Part shown: in pieces, positions 28,370 to 36,910 of the stretch
Layout: each line of letters starts with the position of its first letter
Numbering within the stretch: the first letter of the stretch is position 1
Source of the DNA: a bacterium
GTDB taxonomy: Bacteria > UBA8248
Assembly (NCBI GenBank): GCA_022825065.1
Contig: JAJDYR010000037.1
Coordinates: forward strand, 257,805-321,804
DNA: 64,000 bases
Direction of reading: 5' to 3'
Program-made: the position numbers and the translations under genes
Notes under the pieces: model-generated
Databases searched by the model: none
Told to the model about the DNA's origin: nothing
Seen by the model: only the letters and a program-made list of their open reading frames with translations

Positions 28370-30406
28370 ATGACGAAACTTTCAAAAGAGAAGGCTCTAT
28401 TCTCTGGCATGAGTATTGCCGAACAATCAATTCACACCATACGCACACTTTCGATGGATGCGGTGCAGAAGGCGAACAGTGGTCATCCGGGCACGCCAAT
28501 GGCGCTGGCGCCACTAGCGTATGAACTGTGGGTGAACCATCTGCGTTATAATCCCCTGAACTCAGACTGGTTTGACCGAGACCGTTTCGTGCTTTCGTGT
28601 GGTCATGCCTCCATGCTCCTTTATGCCGTTCTCCATTTGAGCGGTTATGAACTTCCGCTCGATGAGATCGTTCGCTTTCGTCAGTGGGACAGCAAGACGC
28701 CGGGACACCCCGAATATGGGCTTACGCCGGGTGTCGAGACCACTACTGGCCCGCTCGGACAGGGGTTCATGAACGCAGTGGGCATGGCAATGGCGGAGGC
28801 GCATTTGGCGGCCACTTTCAATCGGCCAGGCCATTCGATTGTCGACCACAATACCTATGTATTCATGAGCGATGGCGATATCATGGAAGGCGCATCGCAT
28901 GAAGCGGCATCCCTCGCGGGACATCTGGGTCTGGCGAAATTGATATGTGTCTATGACGATAATCGCATCACCATCGACGGCGAAACATCGTTGAGTTACT
29001 CCGATGACGTTGTGAAACGTTTTGAGGGGTACAACTGGCATGTGCAGAATCTCGGGGATAGTGCGGAGGATTTATCCCGGATTTCGGGAGCGCTTGACTT
29101 GGCAAAGGCGGAAACCGAGCGCCCTTCTTTGATTGTAGTGCGTTCGCACATCGGATATGGCTCGCCTCGATATCAGGATACCGCGCGGGCGCATGGTGCT
29201 CCTTTGGGGAATGAGGAGGTCGAGGCTACGAAAAGGAGCTATGGCTGGCCCGAGGGCGAGACGTTTCTGGTGCCGGACGAAGTATCCACCCACATGGGAG
29301 AGGCGGTTTCTCGCGGCGCCGCGCTTGAAGAGGACTGGAATCACCGGTTCGCGGAATATGAATCGGAGAATCCTGAATTGGCTGAGAAGTTTCAGGCGGC
29401 GCTTAAAGGCGAACCTCCTGCCGGGTGGGAGAGCTGCATTCCCGGTTTTGGAGCCGATGACGGGGCGCTCGCAACGCGGGCCGCATCTGGCGAAGTATTG
29501 AATGAAATCGCCTCTGCTATCCCCTGGTTGATTGGAGGAAGCGCGGACCTGGCGGCTTCAAACAACTCGCTCATCAAAGAATCAGGAAATTTCGCCAGGG
29601 GGGATTTTTCCAATCGCAACATCAACTGGGGCATCAGGGAACACGCTATGGGAGCCGCCTGCTCGGGTATGGCCCTGCACGGGGGTGTTCGTCCTTATGC
29701 GGCCACATTTTTCACGTTCACCGATTACGCCCGCCCGGCCATACGGCTCGCGGCGCTGATGGAATTGCCCGTCATCTATGTAATGACGCATGACTCTATC
29801 GGCCTGGGCGAGGATGGCCCCACCCACCAGCCTGTCGAGCATCTCGCATCGCTCCGCGCCATGCCGGGTCTCACCATCATACGGCCATGCGACGCGAACG
29901 AAACCGCTGTCGCTTGGCGGGTGGCGGTCGAGCGTCTTGAAGGTCCGACCATGCTCGTGTTGACGCGGCAGGGCCTGCCCATCTTGGCGCGTTCGGAGGA
30001 GAACGAAGCGGATGCCCTGTCACGAGGGGCCTATGTCGTCTCGGCAGAGAGCGGGAATTCTCCTCAAGCTATATTGATTGCCACGGGCTCGGAAGTGCAT
30101 CTCGCAATGGAGGCGCAAAGCGCGTTGGCGGCAGATGGAATCGATGCCCGGGTCGTGAGCATGCCGAGTTGGGAGCTTTTCAGGGAGCAATCTCCCGCCT
30201 ATCGGGATTCCGTTCTCCCGCCGGGGGTGAAGGCGAGAGTTGCGATTGAGGCGGGCGCCACCATGGGCTGGCGCGAGTGGGTGGGAGAGGATGGCGCCGT
30301 GATTGGAATCGATCGATTCGGGGCGAGCGCTCCTTACAAGGAAATTTATGCGCATTTCGGACTCACGCCGGAGAACGTCGCCGCGCGCGTGAAAGACCTC
30401 CTCTGA
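28370..30406 (+). CDS. tkt: Transketolase
   Basis: A 678-residue thiamine-diphosphate enzyme of the non-oxidative pentose phosphate pathway. The substrate-site [19 protein letters not shown], the diphosphate motif [22 protein letters not shown] with [10 protein letters not shown], and the [22 protein letters not shown] segment are all complete. It works with rpiB in the same window. The start could also be the ATG 39 bp downstream (MSIAEQS), which would drop a short non-conserved extension. A parS-like palindrome begins 3 bp after the stop. Confidence 0.96.
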   Translation: MTKLSKEKALFSGMSIAEQSIHTIRTLSMDAVQKANSGHPGTPMALAPLAYELWVNHLRYNPLNSDWFDRDRFVLSCGHASMLLYAVLHLSGYELPLDEIVRFRQWDSKTPGHPEYGLTPGVETTTGPLGQGFMNAVGMAMAEAHLAATFNRPGHSIVDHNTYVFMSDGDIMEGASHEAASLAGHLGLAKLICVYDDNRITIDGETSLSYSDDVVKRFEGYNWHVQNLGDSAEDLSRISGALDLAKAETERPSLIVVRSHIGYGSPRYQDTARAHGAPLGNEEVEATKRSYGWPEGETFLVPDEVSTHMGEAVSRGAALEEDWNHRFAEYESENPELAEKFQAALKGEPPAGWESCIPGFGADDGALATRAASGEVLNEIASAIPWLIGGSADLAASNNSLIKESGNFARGDFSNRNINWGIREHAMGAACSGMALHGGVRPYAATFFTFTDYARPAIRLAALMELPVIYVMTHDSIGLGEDGPTHQPVEHLASLRAMPGLTIIRPCDANETAVAWRVAVERLEGPTMLVLTRQGLPILARSEENEADALSRGAYVVSAESGNSPQAILIATGSEVHLAMEAQSALAADGIDARVVSMPSWELFREQSPAYRDSVLPPGVKARVAIEAGATMGWREWVGEDGAVIGIDRFGASAPYKEIYAHFGLTPENVAARVKDLL

Positions 30407-30408
30407 AC

Positions 30409-30424
30409 CGTTTCACGTGAAACG
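30409..30424. promoter_or_regulatory. parS-like palindrome
   Basis: CGTTTCACGTGAAACG is a perfect 16-bp palindrome. Its inner 14 bases equal those of the ParB-binding parS consensus (TGTTTCACGTGAAACA); only the outermost pair differs. It starts 3 bp after tkt. parS sites usually cluster near the replication origin, but no parA, parB or dnaA gene is in this window. Confidence 0.6.
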
Positions 30425-30540
30425 ACCCGCGCATTTACCCGCAGATGCGCGCATTTGCCGCTGCGCAAACTTATCCATGGGCGTGTATCCTCACGGTTGT
30501 TCCAGTCGGGGGAGGAGTTGCGCCTCCGCGCGGCGCATGA

Positions 30541-30620
30541 ATTTACGGAAATACGCCGTTTATTTATCGAAAAACCTCGTGAATTTATCCAAATTTATCT
30601 AAATTTATCGAAATTGAATC
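30541..30620. repeat. AT-rich decamer array, about 10.3-bp period
   Basis: ATTTA-like cores start at 30541, 30551, 30562, 30573, 30583, 30593, 30603 and 30613. The three clearest units are AATTTATCC, AATTTATCT and AATTTATCG, 10 bp apart. TTATCCAAA at 30585 differs from the DnaA box TTATCCACA at one position. On the opposite strand the array at 7801-7850 is of the same type. Confidence 0.65.
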
Positions 30621-30743
30621 GCTCCCGCTGCGCGTCCGCCCCGGTTGTCTCCCCTCGAATTTGAATCCCCGGTTTTGTGTGGCTTTCTCGGGTATCGTGA
30701 AGTAAAATCACTCTTTTGGGCCGCATCGTCTGAGGAGTGAGAG

Positions 30744-32060
30744 ATGTCGAAAAAATACCGTTTATCCGGGTGGATGATATGGGCCGGCGCGCTCGCGCTG
30801 CTCGTCGCGGGGATGTCGATGAGCCCCGTCGCGAATCTGGCGGCAAGCGAGACGAGCGCCTATTCGGAGCTGAGGGCCTTCAGTGAGGTCCTGAGCCTCG
30901 TGGAGGAGAACTACGTCAACAAGGTGGACGCGAAGAAACTCATCCGCGGCGCCATCCGGGGCATGCTCCGCACGCTCGACCCCCATACGACCTATCTGAA
31001 TCCCGAATTCTTCAAGGAGATGCAGGTCGAGACCACGGGCCGCTTCGGCGGCCTGGGCGTGGAGATATCGATTCGCGACGGCGTGCTGACCGTGGTGACG
31101 CCCATCGAGGACACCCCGGCGTACAAGGCCGGCGTGCAGGCGGGCGATCAGATCATCCTCATCGAGGAGGAGCCGACGAAAGACCTCCTGCTTCAGGAGA
31201 TCGTCAAGAAGCTTCGGGGCAAGCCCGGCACGAAGGTGAAGATCACGGTGAGGCGCAAGGGGGAGAAGGAGCCGATCCCCTTCACGATCACGCGCCAGAT
31301 CATCCGCATCAAGAGCGTGAGAAGCCGGATGCTGGAAGACGATATCGCCTACATCCGGGTTCGCAGTTTCCAGAACGGCACGGGCCGCGAAGTGAAGGAC
31401 GCCCTCTCCTCGCTCGAGGGTGAGGGCGCCAAGGCCCTCGTGCTCGATCTCAGGAACAATCCGGGCGGGCTCCTCTCCCAGGCGGTTTCGGTGTCCGACA
31501 TATTCCTGAAGGCGGGCAGCCTGATCGTCTACACCAAGGGCCGCATGACCGATCAGGAGCACCGCTTCACCTCCACGCACGAGGTGCCGGGCGGCGAGAT
31601 TCCCATGGCGGTGCTCGTCAACGCGGGAAGCGCCAGCGCGTCGGAGATCGTGGCGGGCGCGCTCCAGGATCTGGAGCGGGCCAAGCTCATCGGCGTCAAG
31701 ACGTTCGGCAAGGGCTCGGTGCAGACCGTCGTTCCGCTCTCGGACGGCTCGGGACTCAGGCTGACCACCGCGCTTTATTTCACGCCCAAGGGAAGGCGCA
31801 TCCAGGGCGAGGGAATCGAACCCGACATCGTGAGCGAGGTGGAAAGAGGCTCGGGCCCCATGCGCGCGGTGCGCGAGAAGGACCTGCCCGGCCATCTGCC
31901 CGGCGAGGCGGAGAAAGAGGCGGAAAAAGAAGACAAGGGCGCCGGTGACGCCCAGGCCGGCCCGGCGAAAAGCCCCGATGAGGAGCAGAAAGACACCCAG
32001 CTCGAGCGCGCCGTGAAATACCTCAAGGAGGCGTTCCTCGACAAGAAGATGGAGGCCTAG
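30744..32060 (+). CDS. ctpA: C-terminal processing peptidase (S41, CtpA/Prc type)
   Basis: A 438-residue periplasmic serine protease. It has an N-terminal membrane or signal segment (about 8-26) and a helical start (FSEVLSLVEENYVNKVDAKKLIRGAIRGMLRTLDPHTTY). The PDZ domain begins GRFGGLGVEISI at about 95. The S41 core has the serine in VNAGSASASEIVAGAL and the lysine in GVKTFGKGSVQT. The C-terminus is an acidic, lysine-rich tail. Such proteases trim envelope proteins and murein hydrolases. It is a single-gene unit. Confidence 0.94.
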   Translation: MSKKYRLSGWMIWAGALALLVAGMSMSPVANLAASETSAYSELRAFSEVLSLVEENYVNKVDAKKLIRGAIRGMLRTLDPHTTYLNPEFFKEMQVETTGRFGGLGVEISIRDGVLTVVTPIEDTPAYKAGVQAGDQIILIEEEPTKDLLLQEIVKKLRGKPGTKVKITVRRKGEKEPIPFTITRQIIRIKSVRSRMLEDDIAYIRVRSFQNGTGREVKDALSSLEGEGAKALVLDLRNNPGGLLSQAVSVSDIFLKAGSLIVYTKGRMTDQEHRFTSTHEVPGGEIPMAVLVNAGSASASEIVAGALQDLERAKLIGVKTFGKGSVQTVVPLSDGSGLRLTTALYFTPKGRRIQGEGIEPDIVSEVERGSGPMRAVREKDLPGHLPGEAEKEAEKEDKGAGDAQAGPAKSPDEEQKDTQLERAVKYLKEAFLDKKMEA

Positions 32061-32305
32061 GCCGAGGGAAACGAACGCGGGCTGGTATGAACCCTCGGCA
32101 GGGGGTGAACATCCTGCCAACCGTGTTTTGCACTGCAGGGACAGGCCCCCGTGCCTGTCCTGACGATCTTCCTTGTAGGGGCGGACCCATGTGTCCGCCC
32201 TTATGCGTTCGGCCTCGTCGAATGTTCGATGAATTCGTAGCTGGACAGGCCCTCGTGCCTGTCCGGGGTTGCGACCTGTCCTTACGAGGCAGTACGCTTT
32301 TGTTC

Positions 32306-32447
32306 GTCATTCCGGCCTTGAGCCGGAATCCATTGGTTTTGCCTTTGTTTTTTATTTCCTGATTGATTCTTGACAATGACGGAGAGATGAAAAGCCAGTG
32401 TATCGTCATTCTGCATTAGAATGGATTCCGGCTTTCGCCGGAATGAC
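32306..32447. repeat. MITE-like element (family R5), 142 bp
   Basis: GTCATTCCGGCC...GCCGGAATCC on the left pairs with GGATTCCGGC...GCCGGAATGAC on the right (32423-32447). This is the same arrangement as 98-310, with a shorter interior. Confidence 0.65.
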
Positions 32448-32758
32448 GAACCAGGGTGAGAACCGCATTTATCCGTAGTGACAGCCCCTCCCCGGGGCTG
32501 TCCCACAGGTCGCGGCCTCTCCCTGCCGGTTCAAGCGGGAAGAGGTGTTGTCCCGAGCAAGAGCGTGAGGCCGATGCAGGCGCGTATCAGCGTCGTGCGT
32601 TGCGGTCTCTCACATGCCATCGGCCCCGCCGTCTTCCACCACGATTACTTTGGACTCCACGTATAAGCTGCCTGAGTCCGCGTGAACCGGGCCGCCCGGC
32701 GGCTGTCCACGTTTAATTTCCTGAAAATCCACTGGGCACGGCAAGAATTTCAAAAAAT

Positions 32759-32776
32759 CCCCCCAATATTGGGGGG
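32759..32776. promoter_or_regulatory. Palindromic operator, lux-box position (regulator promoter)
   Basis: CCCCCCAATATTGGGGGG is a perfect 18-bp palindrome. The -10 candidate TATACT lies at 32798-32803, which puts the palindrome centre at about -43, the usual place for a LuxR-type activator site. A-tracts lie upstream. A related site stands at 34387-34402 before the downstream operon. Confidence 0.6.
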
Positions 32777-32842
32777 GCGGTGAAGCGTAAGATTTTCTAT
32801 ACTTTTATGTATTGTTATTTTATCTGAACACTCTGGACTGGG

Positions 32843-33106
32843 ATGGATAGATACTCCTGCACCGGTCGGCTTGGCGGAGTGGAACACCGGCGATTCGGGA
32901 TGCGATCCCGGAGGTGTTCAAATGACTCCGGGCCGGGTATACGGCTTTGGCGCAGCAACCACCATTGTCTTGTCCCGGCAGCCCGCGCATCACGCCGCCA
33001 ATGTCATCCGGTAGTGGTTGAAACAGTTCGATTTACCCGCAACGATGTCGGTGTCCATGACTACGAGGGGTCATATGGGCGACCAAAGAGGGTACTCGCC
33101 TCTTGA
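32843..33106 (+). other. Possible leader reading frame or leader RNA
   Basis: An 87-codon frame opens with ATG exactly 67 nt after the end of the palindrome. The first codons (MDRYSCTGRLGG) resemble those of the frame at 34469 (MDRNLRTGWRDG). Beyond about 15 codons the similarity fades, so the conserved part may be RNA or DNA instead of a protein. Confidence 0.3.
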
Positions 33107-33154
33107 TATAATGGAATATGGGTCGAGCGTGCGTCCGCCGGCAGGGCAACCGTC

Positions 33155-34312
33155 ATGATCAAACGAGATGCGTTCGAGCGCATCCTGGCGTCGATGCACG
33201 AAGCGGCGCTGGACGATACCCGCTGGTCGAGCGCCTCTGCGCTGATCGACGATGCCCTCGGCGTGCACGGCAACTGCCTGGCGTTTGCCGACTTGAACTC
33301 CAGCAAGGAGCTACAGTTCTCATTTGTGGGGATATTCTTCCGCGGGCAACGGCACCATGAATTGGAACGCGAGTATCTCGAAGACTACTATTCCCTGGAC
33401 GAACGGGTCCCCCGTTTTGGGAAAGTCCCCGACAGTAAGCTGCACCATATTACCGACCTCTTCACCGAAGAGGAACTGAAGCACTCCGTGGTATACAACG
33501 ATTTCGCGCCCCGTATGCATGCCCGGAACAGTATCATCCTGCGCCTGGACGGACCCGAGGGCTTGAGCTTTTGCTGGGGCATCAACGATCCGGTTGAAGG
33601 CAGCGACTGGTCGTCCGCCCGGCTCGACTCGATCCGGCGTCTCCTGCCCCATATCCGTCAGTATATGCGCGTACGGCAGGCGCTGGGCAGCGCCGGTGCG
33701 CTGGGCGCCTCCCTCACGCAGATGCTCGACACCACCGGGGCGGGCATCATCCAGCTCGATCGGCACGGGCGCATCGTGGAAATGAACGACCTCGCCCGGG
33801 ATTTGCTGCGGACAGGAGACGGTCTGTTCGATGCGCGCGGTTCCCTGTTCGCCCGCACGCCACAGGACAACGCCAAGCTCCAGGGCGTACTGAATCGGGC
33901 GTTGCCGCCGTTCGGGACCCAGGGCGTCGGCGGCTCGACGGTGGTGAGGCGCGCATCGGCCCTGCCGCTGGCGGTGCACGTCAACCCGGTGGATCGGCAG
34001 GAAACGGACTACGGCGTTTGGCCGGTCGCGGCCCTCATGCTGGTCGTGGACCCGGCGAGCCGGCACCGCATCGATCCGGCCATGGCCGGAGCGGTTCTCG
34101 GCCTCACGAAAATGGAGAGCCAGGTGGCGGTGCTGTTGGCCGAAGGCAGGAGCGTCGCTCAGATCGCCGCGGCGTTCGGCCGAAAGGAAAGCACGATCCG
34201 CTGGCACGTGAAGCAGATGTCCTCCAAGCTCGGCCTCTCCCGGCAGGTGGATCTGGTGCGGCTCGTGCTGTCGCTGCCCGGCGCCCAGAGAGCCTCGATA
34301 CTGAATGTATAA
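33155..34312 (+). CDS. LuxR-type transcriptional regulator
   Basis: A 385-residue regulator. The C-terminus is a LuxR/GerE helix-turn-helix: LTKMESQVAVLLAEGRSVAQIAAAFGRKESTIRWHVKQMSSKLGLSRQVDLVRLVLSL (about 312-372; key residues E317, the IAAAF turn and the RWHV recognition helix). The N-terminal two thirds look like a sensor: residues 1-170 of unknown fold, then a PAS-like part (AGIIQLDRHGRIVEMNDLARDLL, about 206-228). There is no autoinducer-domain signature and no luxI gene nearby. It is flanked on both sides by similar palindrome-bearing leaders, so it probably regulates itself and the next operon. Confidence 0.88.
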   Translation: MIKRDAFERILASMHEAALDDTRWSSASALIDDALGVHGNCLAFADLNSSKELQFSFVGIFFRGQRHHELEREYLEDYYSLDERVPRFGKVPDSKLHHITDLFTEEELKHSVVYNDFAPRMHARNSIILRLDGPEGLSFCWGINDPVEGSDWSSARLDSIRRLLPHIRQYMRVRQALGSAGALGASLTQMLDTTGAGIIQLDRHGRIVEMNDLARDLLRTGDGLFDARGSLFARTPQDNAKLQGVLNRALPPFGTQGVGGSTVVRRASALPLAVHVNPVDRQETDYGVWPVAALMLVVDPASRHRIDPAMAGAVLGLTKMESQVAVLLAEGRSVAQIAAAFGRKESTIRWHVKQMSSKLGLSRQVDLVRLVLSLPGAQRASILNV

Positions 34313-34386
34313 GCCGTCCTGGCGCGGCGGCGACATCGTTCGTTTCCCGAAAATTTCACCCAAAAAGCAAAAAATTTCGCAATATC

Positions 34387-34402
34387 CCCCCAATTCTGGG
34401 GG
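34387..34402. promoter_or_regulatory. Operator-like site of the secreted-protein operon
   Basis: CCCCCAATTCTGGGGG, with arms as in the perfect palindrome at 32759 but a changed centre. The -10 candidate TATAGT is at 34426-34431, giving a centre near -44. The distance to the leader ATG (34469) is again 67 nt. Confidence 0.55.
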
Positions 34403-34468
34403 CGCGGAAGAAGCGCACGTCTGCCTATAGTCCAAGCATGGCAATAGGTTTGAACACGCAGCACCGGG

Positions 34469-34687
34469 ATGGACAGGAATCTTCGCACCGGTTGGCGCGA
34501 CGGGAGGAATGCCGGTGACTTTGCCAGGAATTTCGTATTCAACGAAATATATCCCACTACTAATGAACCCGGCGGAACCAATCGCCCGGGTTATCGAAGC
34601 GGCGGCGACACCATTACCGAATTCACCGACGGTGTGGGTGCGATATACCTCCGGGCGGTTACAGACATTACGGGTTGCGAGGATTAA
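34469..34687 (+). other. Possible leader reading frame or leader RNA
   Basis: A 72-codon frame beginning MDRNLRTGWRDGRNAGDF. It matches the frame at 32843 in position and in the first dozen codons. No ribosome-binding site stands out, so translation is uncertain. Confidence 0.3.
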
Positions 34688-34787
34688 GGATTGCAATATA
34701 TGGGAGCCTTCAACGGATGAATTCCGGCGAACGTGGAACCTGACAACGCGGGAATCCCATTTTATGTGAATCAACGAAGGAGCAGAC

Positions 34788-35459
34788 ATGAGTATCCTGC
34801 GTATTGCAGCGCTTTTCATTCTGACGGTCGTGTTTTCCCTTGGCATCTATACGCCGGCATGGGCCTGGAACGAAGAGACGACGGCGGACAGTTTCCACAA
34901 GATCGCATGTGCGGGCTACCCGCCGAGTTCGTCACCTTGGCATGTCGGAAACCTCTATGATTGCAAGACCCGCAAGATGTTCGTTCCCTATCATCTCTGG
35001 ACGGGTGCTGAGTGGGACGGCCGCAAGGACGGCCCCTGCATGCACAAGGCCGACACCACATTCACCGTCAACAACAGGAGCGAGACGAGGATATGGGGGC
35101 CCAAGAAATGGCGCAATCCGAAAACGGACAAAGAAGAAAATGTCTGGGTCCGGGAAAAGGTTCAGGGATTTAAGGAGCAGTACTTCACCTGTCATGAGAA
35201 AGGGATCGGCAGGCTTTACGACAGCAGGCGCCCGCGTTATTACCGGACCGGGCGTTGCAAGTTCCCTGCCGGGCAGGGTTGGAAAATTCACTCGAAGAGG
35301 GACTGCCTCAAAACTTCATTGAAAATCACCCACGTCGGTCTGGATGACAAAGGCCACCTGAGCGAGCTTGAGTTCGAGTATTGGTCCAGGCGGGACAGGC
35401 TGGATCACATCTACCGCTACGTCCCGAACCTGGGGATGACGAACGCCTGGAAGCAGTGA
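34788..35459 (+). CDS. Secreted protein of unknown function with six cysteines
   Basis: A 223-residue exported protein: signal peptide residues 1-26 (hydrophobic core ALFILTVVFSLGI, cleavage after AWA). The mature part has six cysteines (KIACAG, LYDCKT, GPCMH, FTCHE, GRCKF, RDCLK), enough for three disulfides, and is rich in Trp, Lys and Arg. I recognise no family. AAGGAGCAGAC precedes the ATG. It is the first gene after the second palindrome-bearing leader and is followed after about 34 bp by a secreted hydrolase gene. Confidence 0.75.
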   Translation: MSILRIAALFILTVVFSLGIYTPAWAWNEETTADSFHKIACAGYPPSSSPWHVGNLYDCKTRKMFVPYHLWTGAEWDGRKDGPCMHKADTTFTVNNRSETRIWGPKKWRNPKTDKEENVWVREKVQGFKEQYFTCHEKGIGRLYDSRRPRYYRTGRCKFPAGQGWKIHSKRDCLKTSLKITHVGLDDKGHLSELEFEYWSRRDRLDHIYRYVPNLGMTNAWKQ

Positions 35460-35493
35460 AACGCCCCAATCAGACATAATCCGGAGGATGCCC

Positions 35494-36246
35494 ATGAACA
35501 GAATATATTCGCTTATCGCGTGCCTAGCGCTGGCGGCGTTCATGGCCGTGACGGCTTATGGAGCTTCAACCGAGCGCGGCGTCATCACCGTTGACGGCAA
35601 GCGGTACCGCACGGAGCTTCACCTGCCGAAGGCGGCCGGCCCCGTCCCGCTCGTGGTCATGATTCCGGGAACATCCGGGGTCGACCAGAGGCAGGAATTT
35701 TACCGCTTACACCTGTTGCCAGCGGGGATCGGGACGTTCGTTTTGGACATCAAGACCGGCATCTTCAGGAGCCGCCGCGACCGCCCCCCGGCGGATGACA
35801 ACATACCGGTGGTGCTGGAGGCCGCGCGACAGATTCGCAAACGCGCCGACGTGGACGACGAGCGTATCGGGATCATGGGGTGGTCTTACGGCGGCACGGT
35901 GGCGTTTCGTATGGTGAATACCGAAAAGACGCATGCTCCGGTCTTCGCCGCCCACGTGGGAATCTACGGCGGGTGCACGCGCAGCACCAGGGTGAGTCTG
36001 TATAATCTTCCGATGCTGATGCTGATGGGCACCGCCGACACGTATGTGGATCCCGACAGGTGCTTTCAATTCCAGCACAACCACAACGTGCCCGTGATTT
36101 TCTTTGAAGGCGCGCATCACGGATACGACAAGGAGGGGGTGAACCGCAACCGGCGCGGCCGGATCATGAGGTGGGATGAAGATGCGGCCCACAAATCCCG
36201 CGATCACGTGGTGCGGTTCTTCAAGAAGTACTTGTTATCGCAATAA
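35494..36246 (+). CDS. Secreted alpha/beta hydrolase, dienelactone-hydrolase-like
   Basis: A 250-residue hydrolase with a signal peptide (to about AYGA, residue 22). The nucleophile is Ser in GWSYGG, the acid Asp in MGTADTYVDP, and the base His in FEGAHHGYD, so the catalytic triad is complete. The order suits the dienelactone hydrolase family. I use ATG 35494, which is 6 nt after GGAGG (35483-35487); the ATG at 35488 touches that site and is unlikely. It is co-transcribed with the six-cysteine protein, so both may act on the same extracellular ester. Confidence 0.85.
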   Translation: MNRIYSLIACLALAAFMAVTAYGASTERGVITVDGKRYRTELHLPKAAGPVPLVVMIPGTSGVDQRQEFYRLHLLPAGIGTFVLDIKTGIFRSRRDRPPADDNIPVVLEAARQIRKRADVDDERIGIMGWSYGGTVAFRMVNTEKTHAPVFAAHVGIYGGCTRSTRVSLYNLPMLMLMGTADTYVDPDRCFQFQHNHNVPVIFFEGAHHGYDKEGVNRNRRGRIMRWDEDAAHKSRDHVVRFFKKYLLSQ

Positions 36247-36910
36247 CAGGCGATAGACTCTGCCTGGGGATAACGCAAATCATTGTATTTTAACGTGACA
36301 CATTCATTTGTTCGTTATTCCGGCGAAAACCGGAATGACGAACAAAACCAAACCGCCTCATCCTGAGTAGGTGCGTAAGCGCCGTATCGAAGGGCAATCA
36401 CGCCCGATGCGGGGTTGTTGAAAAAGTCCTGATTCCGTGATTCCACATATGGAGCCGACCATGGAAGGATGAAACTTTACTCCTCCCTTGCAGAGCGTCA
36501 ACCAACCACTCCCCCCTTGAGGGGGAGTCACAGAGGCCGAGCGGTTTGTGCGAAGGCCGATGTGGTGGGGGGTAGAATGCGTTTTATCGCCATTCCGAGT
36601 TATACCCCCCACCGAATCGCTTTCGGGCTTACGCCCACAGCTCATCGACTCCCCCACAAGGGGGGAGTGATTCCGCTCACCGCGGGGTTTTTCAACAGGC
36701 CCGACAAGGGGGGTAGGGGGGTGCCTTTCTGTCCGAGAGGGGCTTCTCCTCTACCCCTGAAATGTGACTTTTTTCAACAACCCCGATATTCAACAACCCC
36801 GATAAATGAGGGTTCGATGAGACTGAAGAAGGTTCGATACAGGAGCGTTTGAAAAGTTCTCGCAGGGTTGGGCATACACGTCCGCCTTTCCCGCGGAGGC
36901 CTGACTCGTC
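36247..36910. other. Repeat-filled gap
   Basis: No gene is seen. It holds an R5 single palindrome (36313-36342), an R3 repeat (36356-36394), and R2 repeats with CCCCTTGAGGGGG arms at about 36414, 36508, 36658 and 36770. Confidence 0.65.
36356..36394. repeat. R3 repeat
   Basis: CCTCATCCTGAGTAG, an inner hairpin-like GTGCGTAAGCGC, then CGTATCGAAGGG. Opposite orientation to the copy at 6601. Confidence 0.6.

Larger units (their letters stand above)
30407..30743. other. Intergenic region with parS-like site and phased AT decamers
   Basis: No gene is seen. It contains the palindrome at 30409-30424, decamers of the GCATTTRCC type at 30431-30460, TTATCCATGG at 30471 and the AT-rich decamer array at 30541-30620. 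ctpA starts just after it, with GAGGAGTGAGAG as ribosome-binding site. Confidence 0.7.
32061..33154. other. Non-coding region: repeats, then the luxR-type leader
   Basis: No secure gene is seen. Left part: R4-type palindromes (32136-32202), GTGCCTGTCC repeats to about 32285, an R5 MITE-like element (32306-32447), and a 260-bp stretch without obvious features. Right part: the promoter and roughly 340-nt leader of the regulator gene, with the palindrome at 32759-32776 and a possible leader reading frame at 32843. Confidence 0.65.
34313..34787. other. Promoter and long leader of the secreted-protein operon
   Basis: No secure gene is seen. Phased A-tracts (34349-34376) precede the palindrome-like CCCCCA/TGGGGG site, a -10 candidate and a leader of about 350 nt. 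A 72-codon frame at 34469-34687 is possible. The layout copies the region upstream of the regulator gene. Confidence 0.6.

Noticed and set aside
30407-30743. Replication origin oriC
   Set aside because: Only one near-match to a DnaA box and no dnaA, dnaN, rpmH or gid genes. I report only a parS-like site and an AT-rich array.
35488-35493. ATG at 35488 as hydrolase start
   Set aside because: It directly adjoins GGAGG; the next ATG at 35494 has proper spacing and begins the signal peptide.
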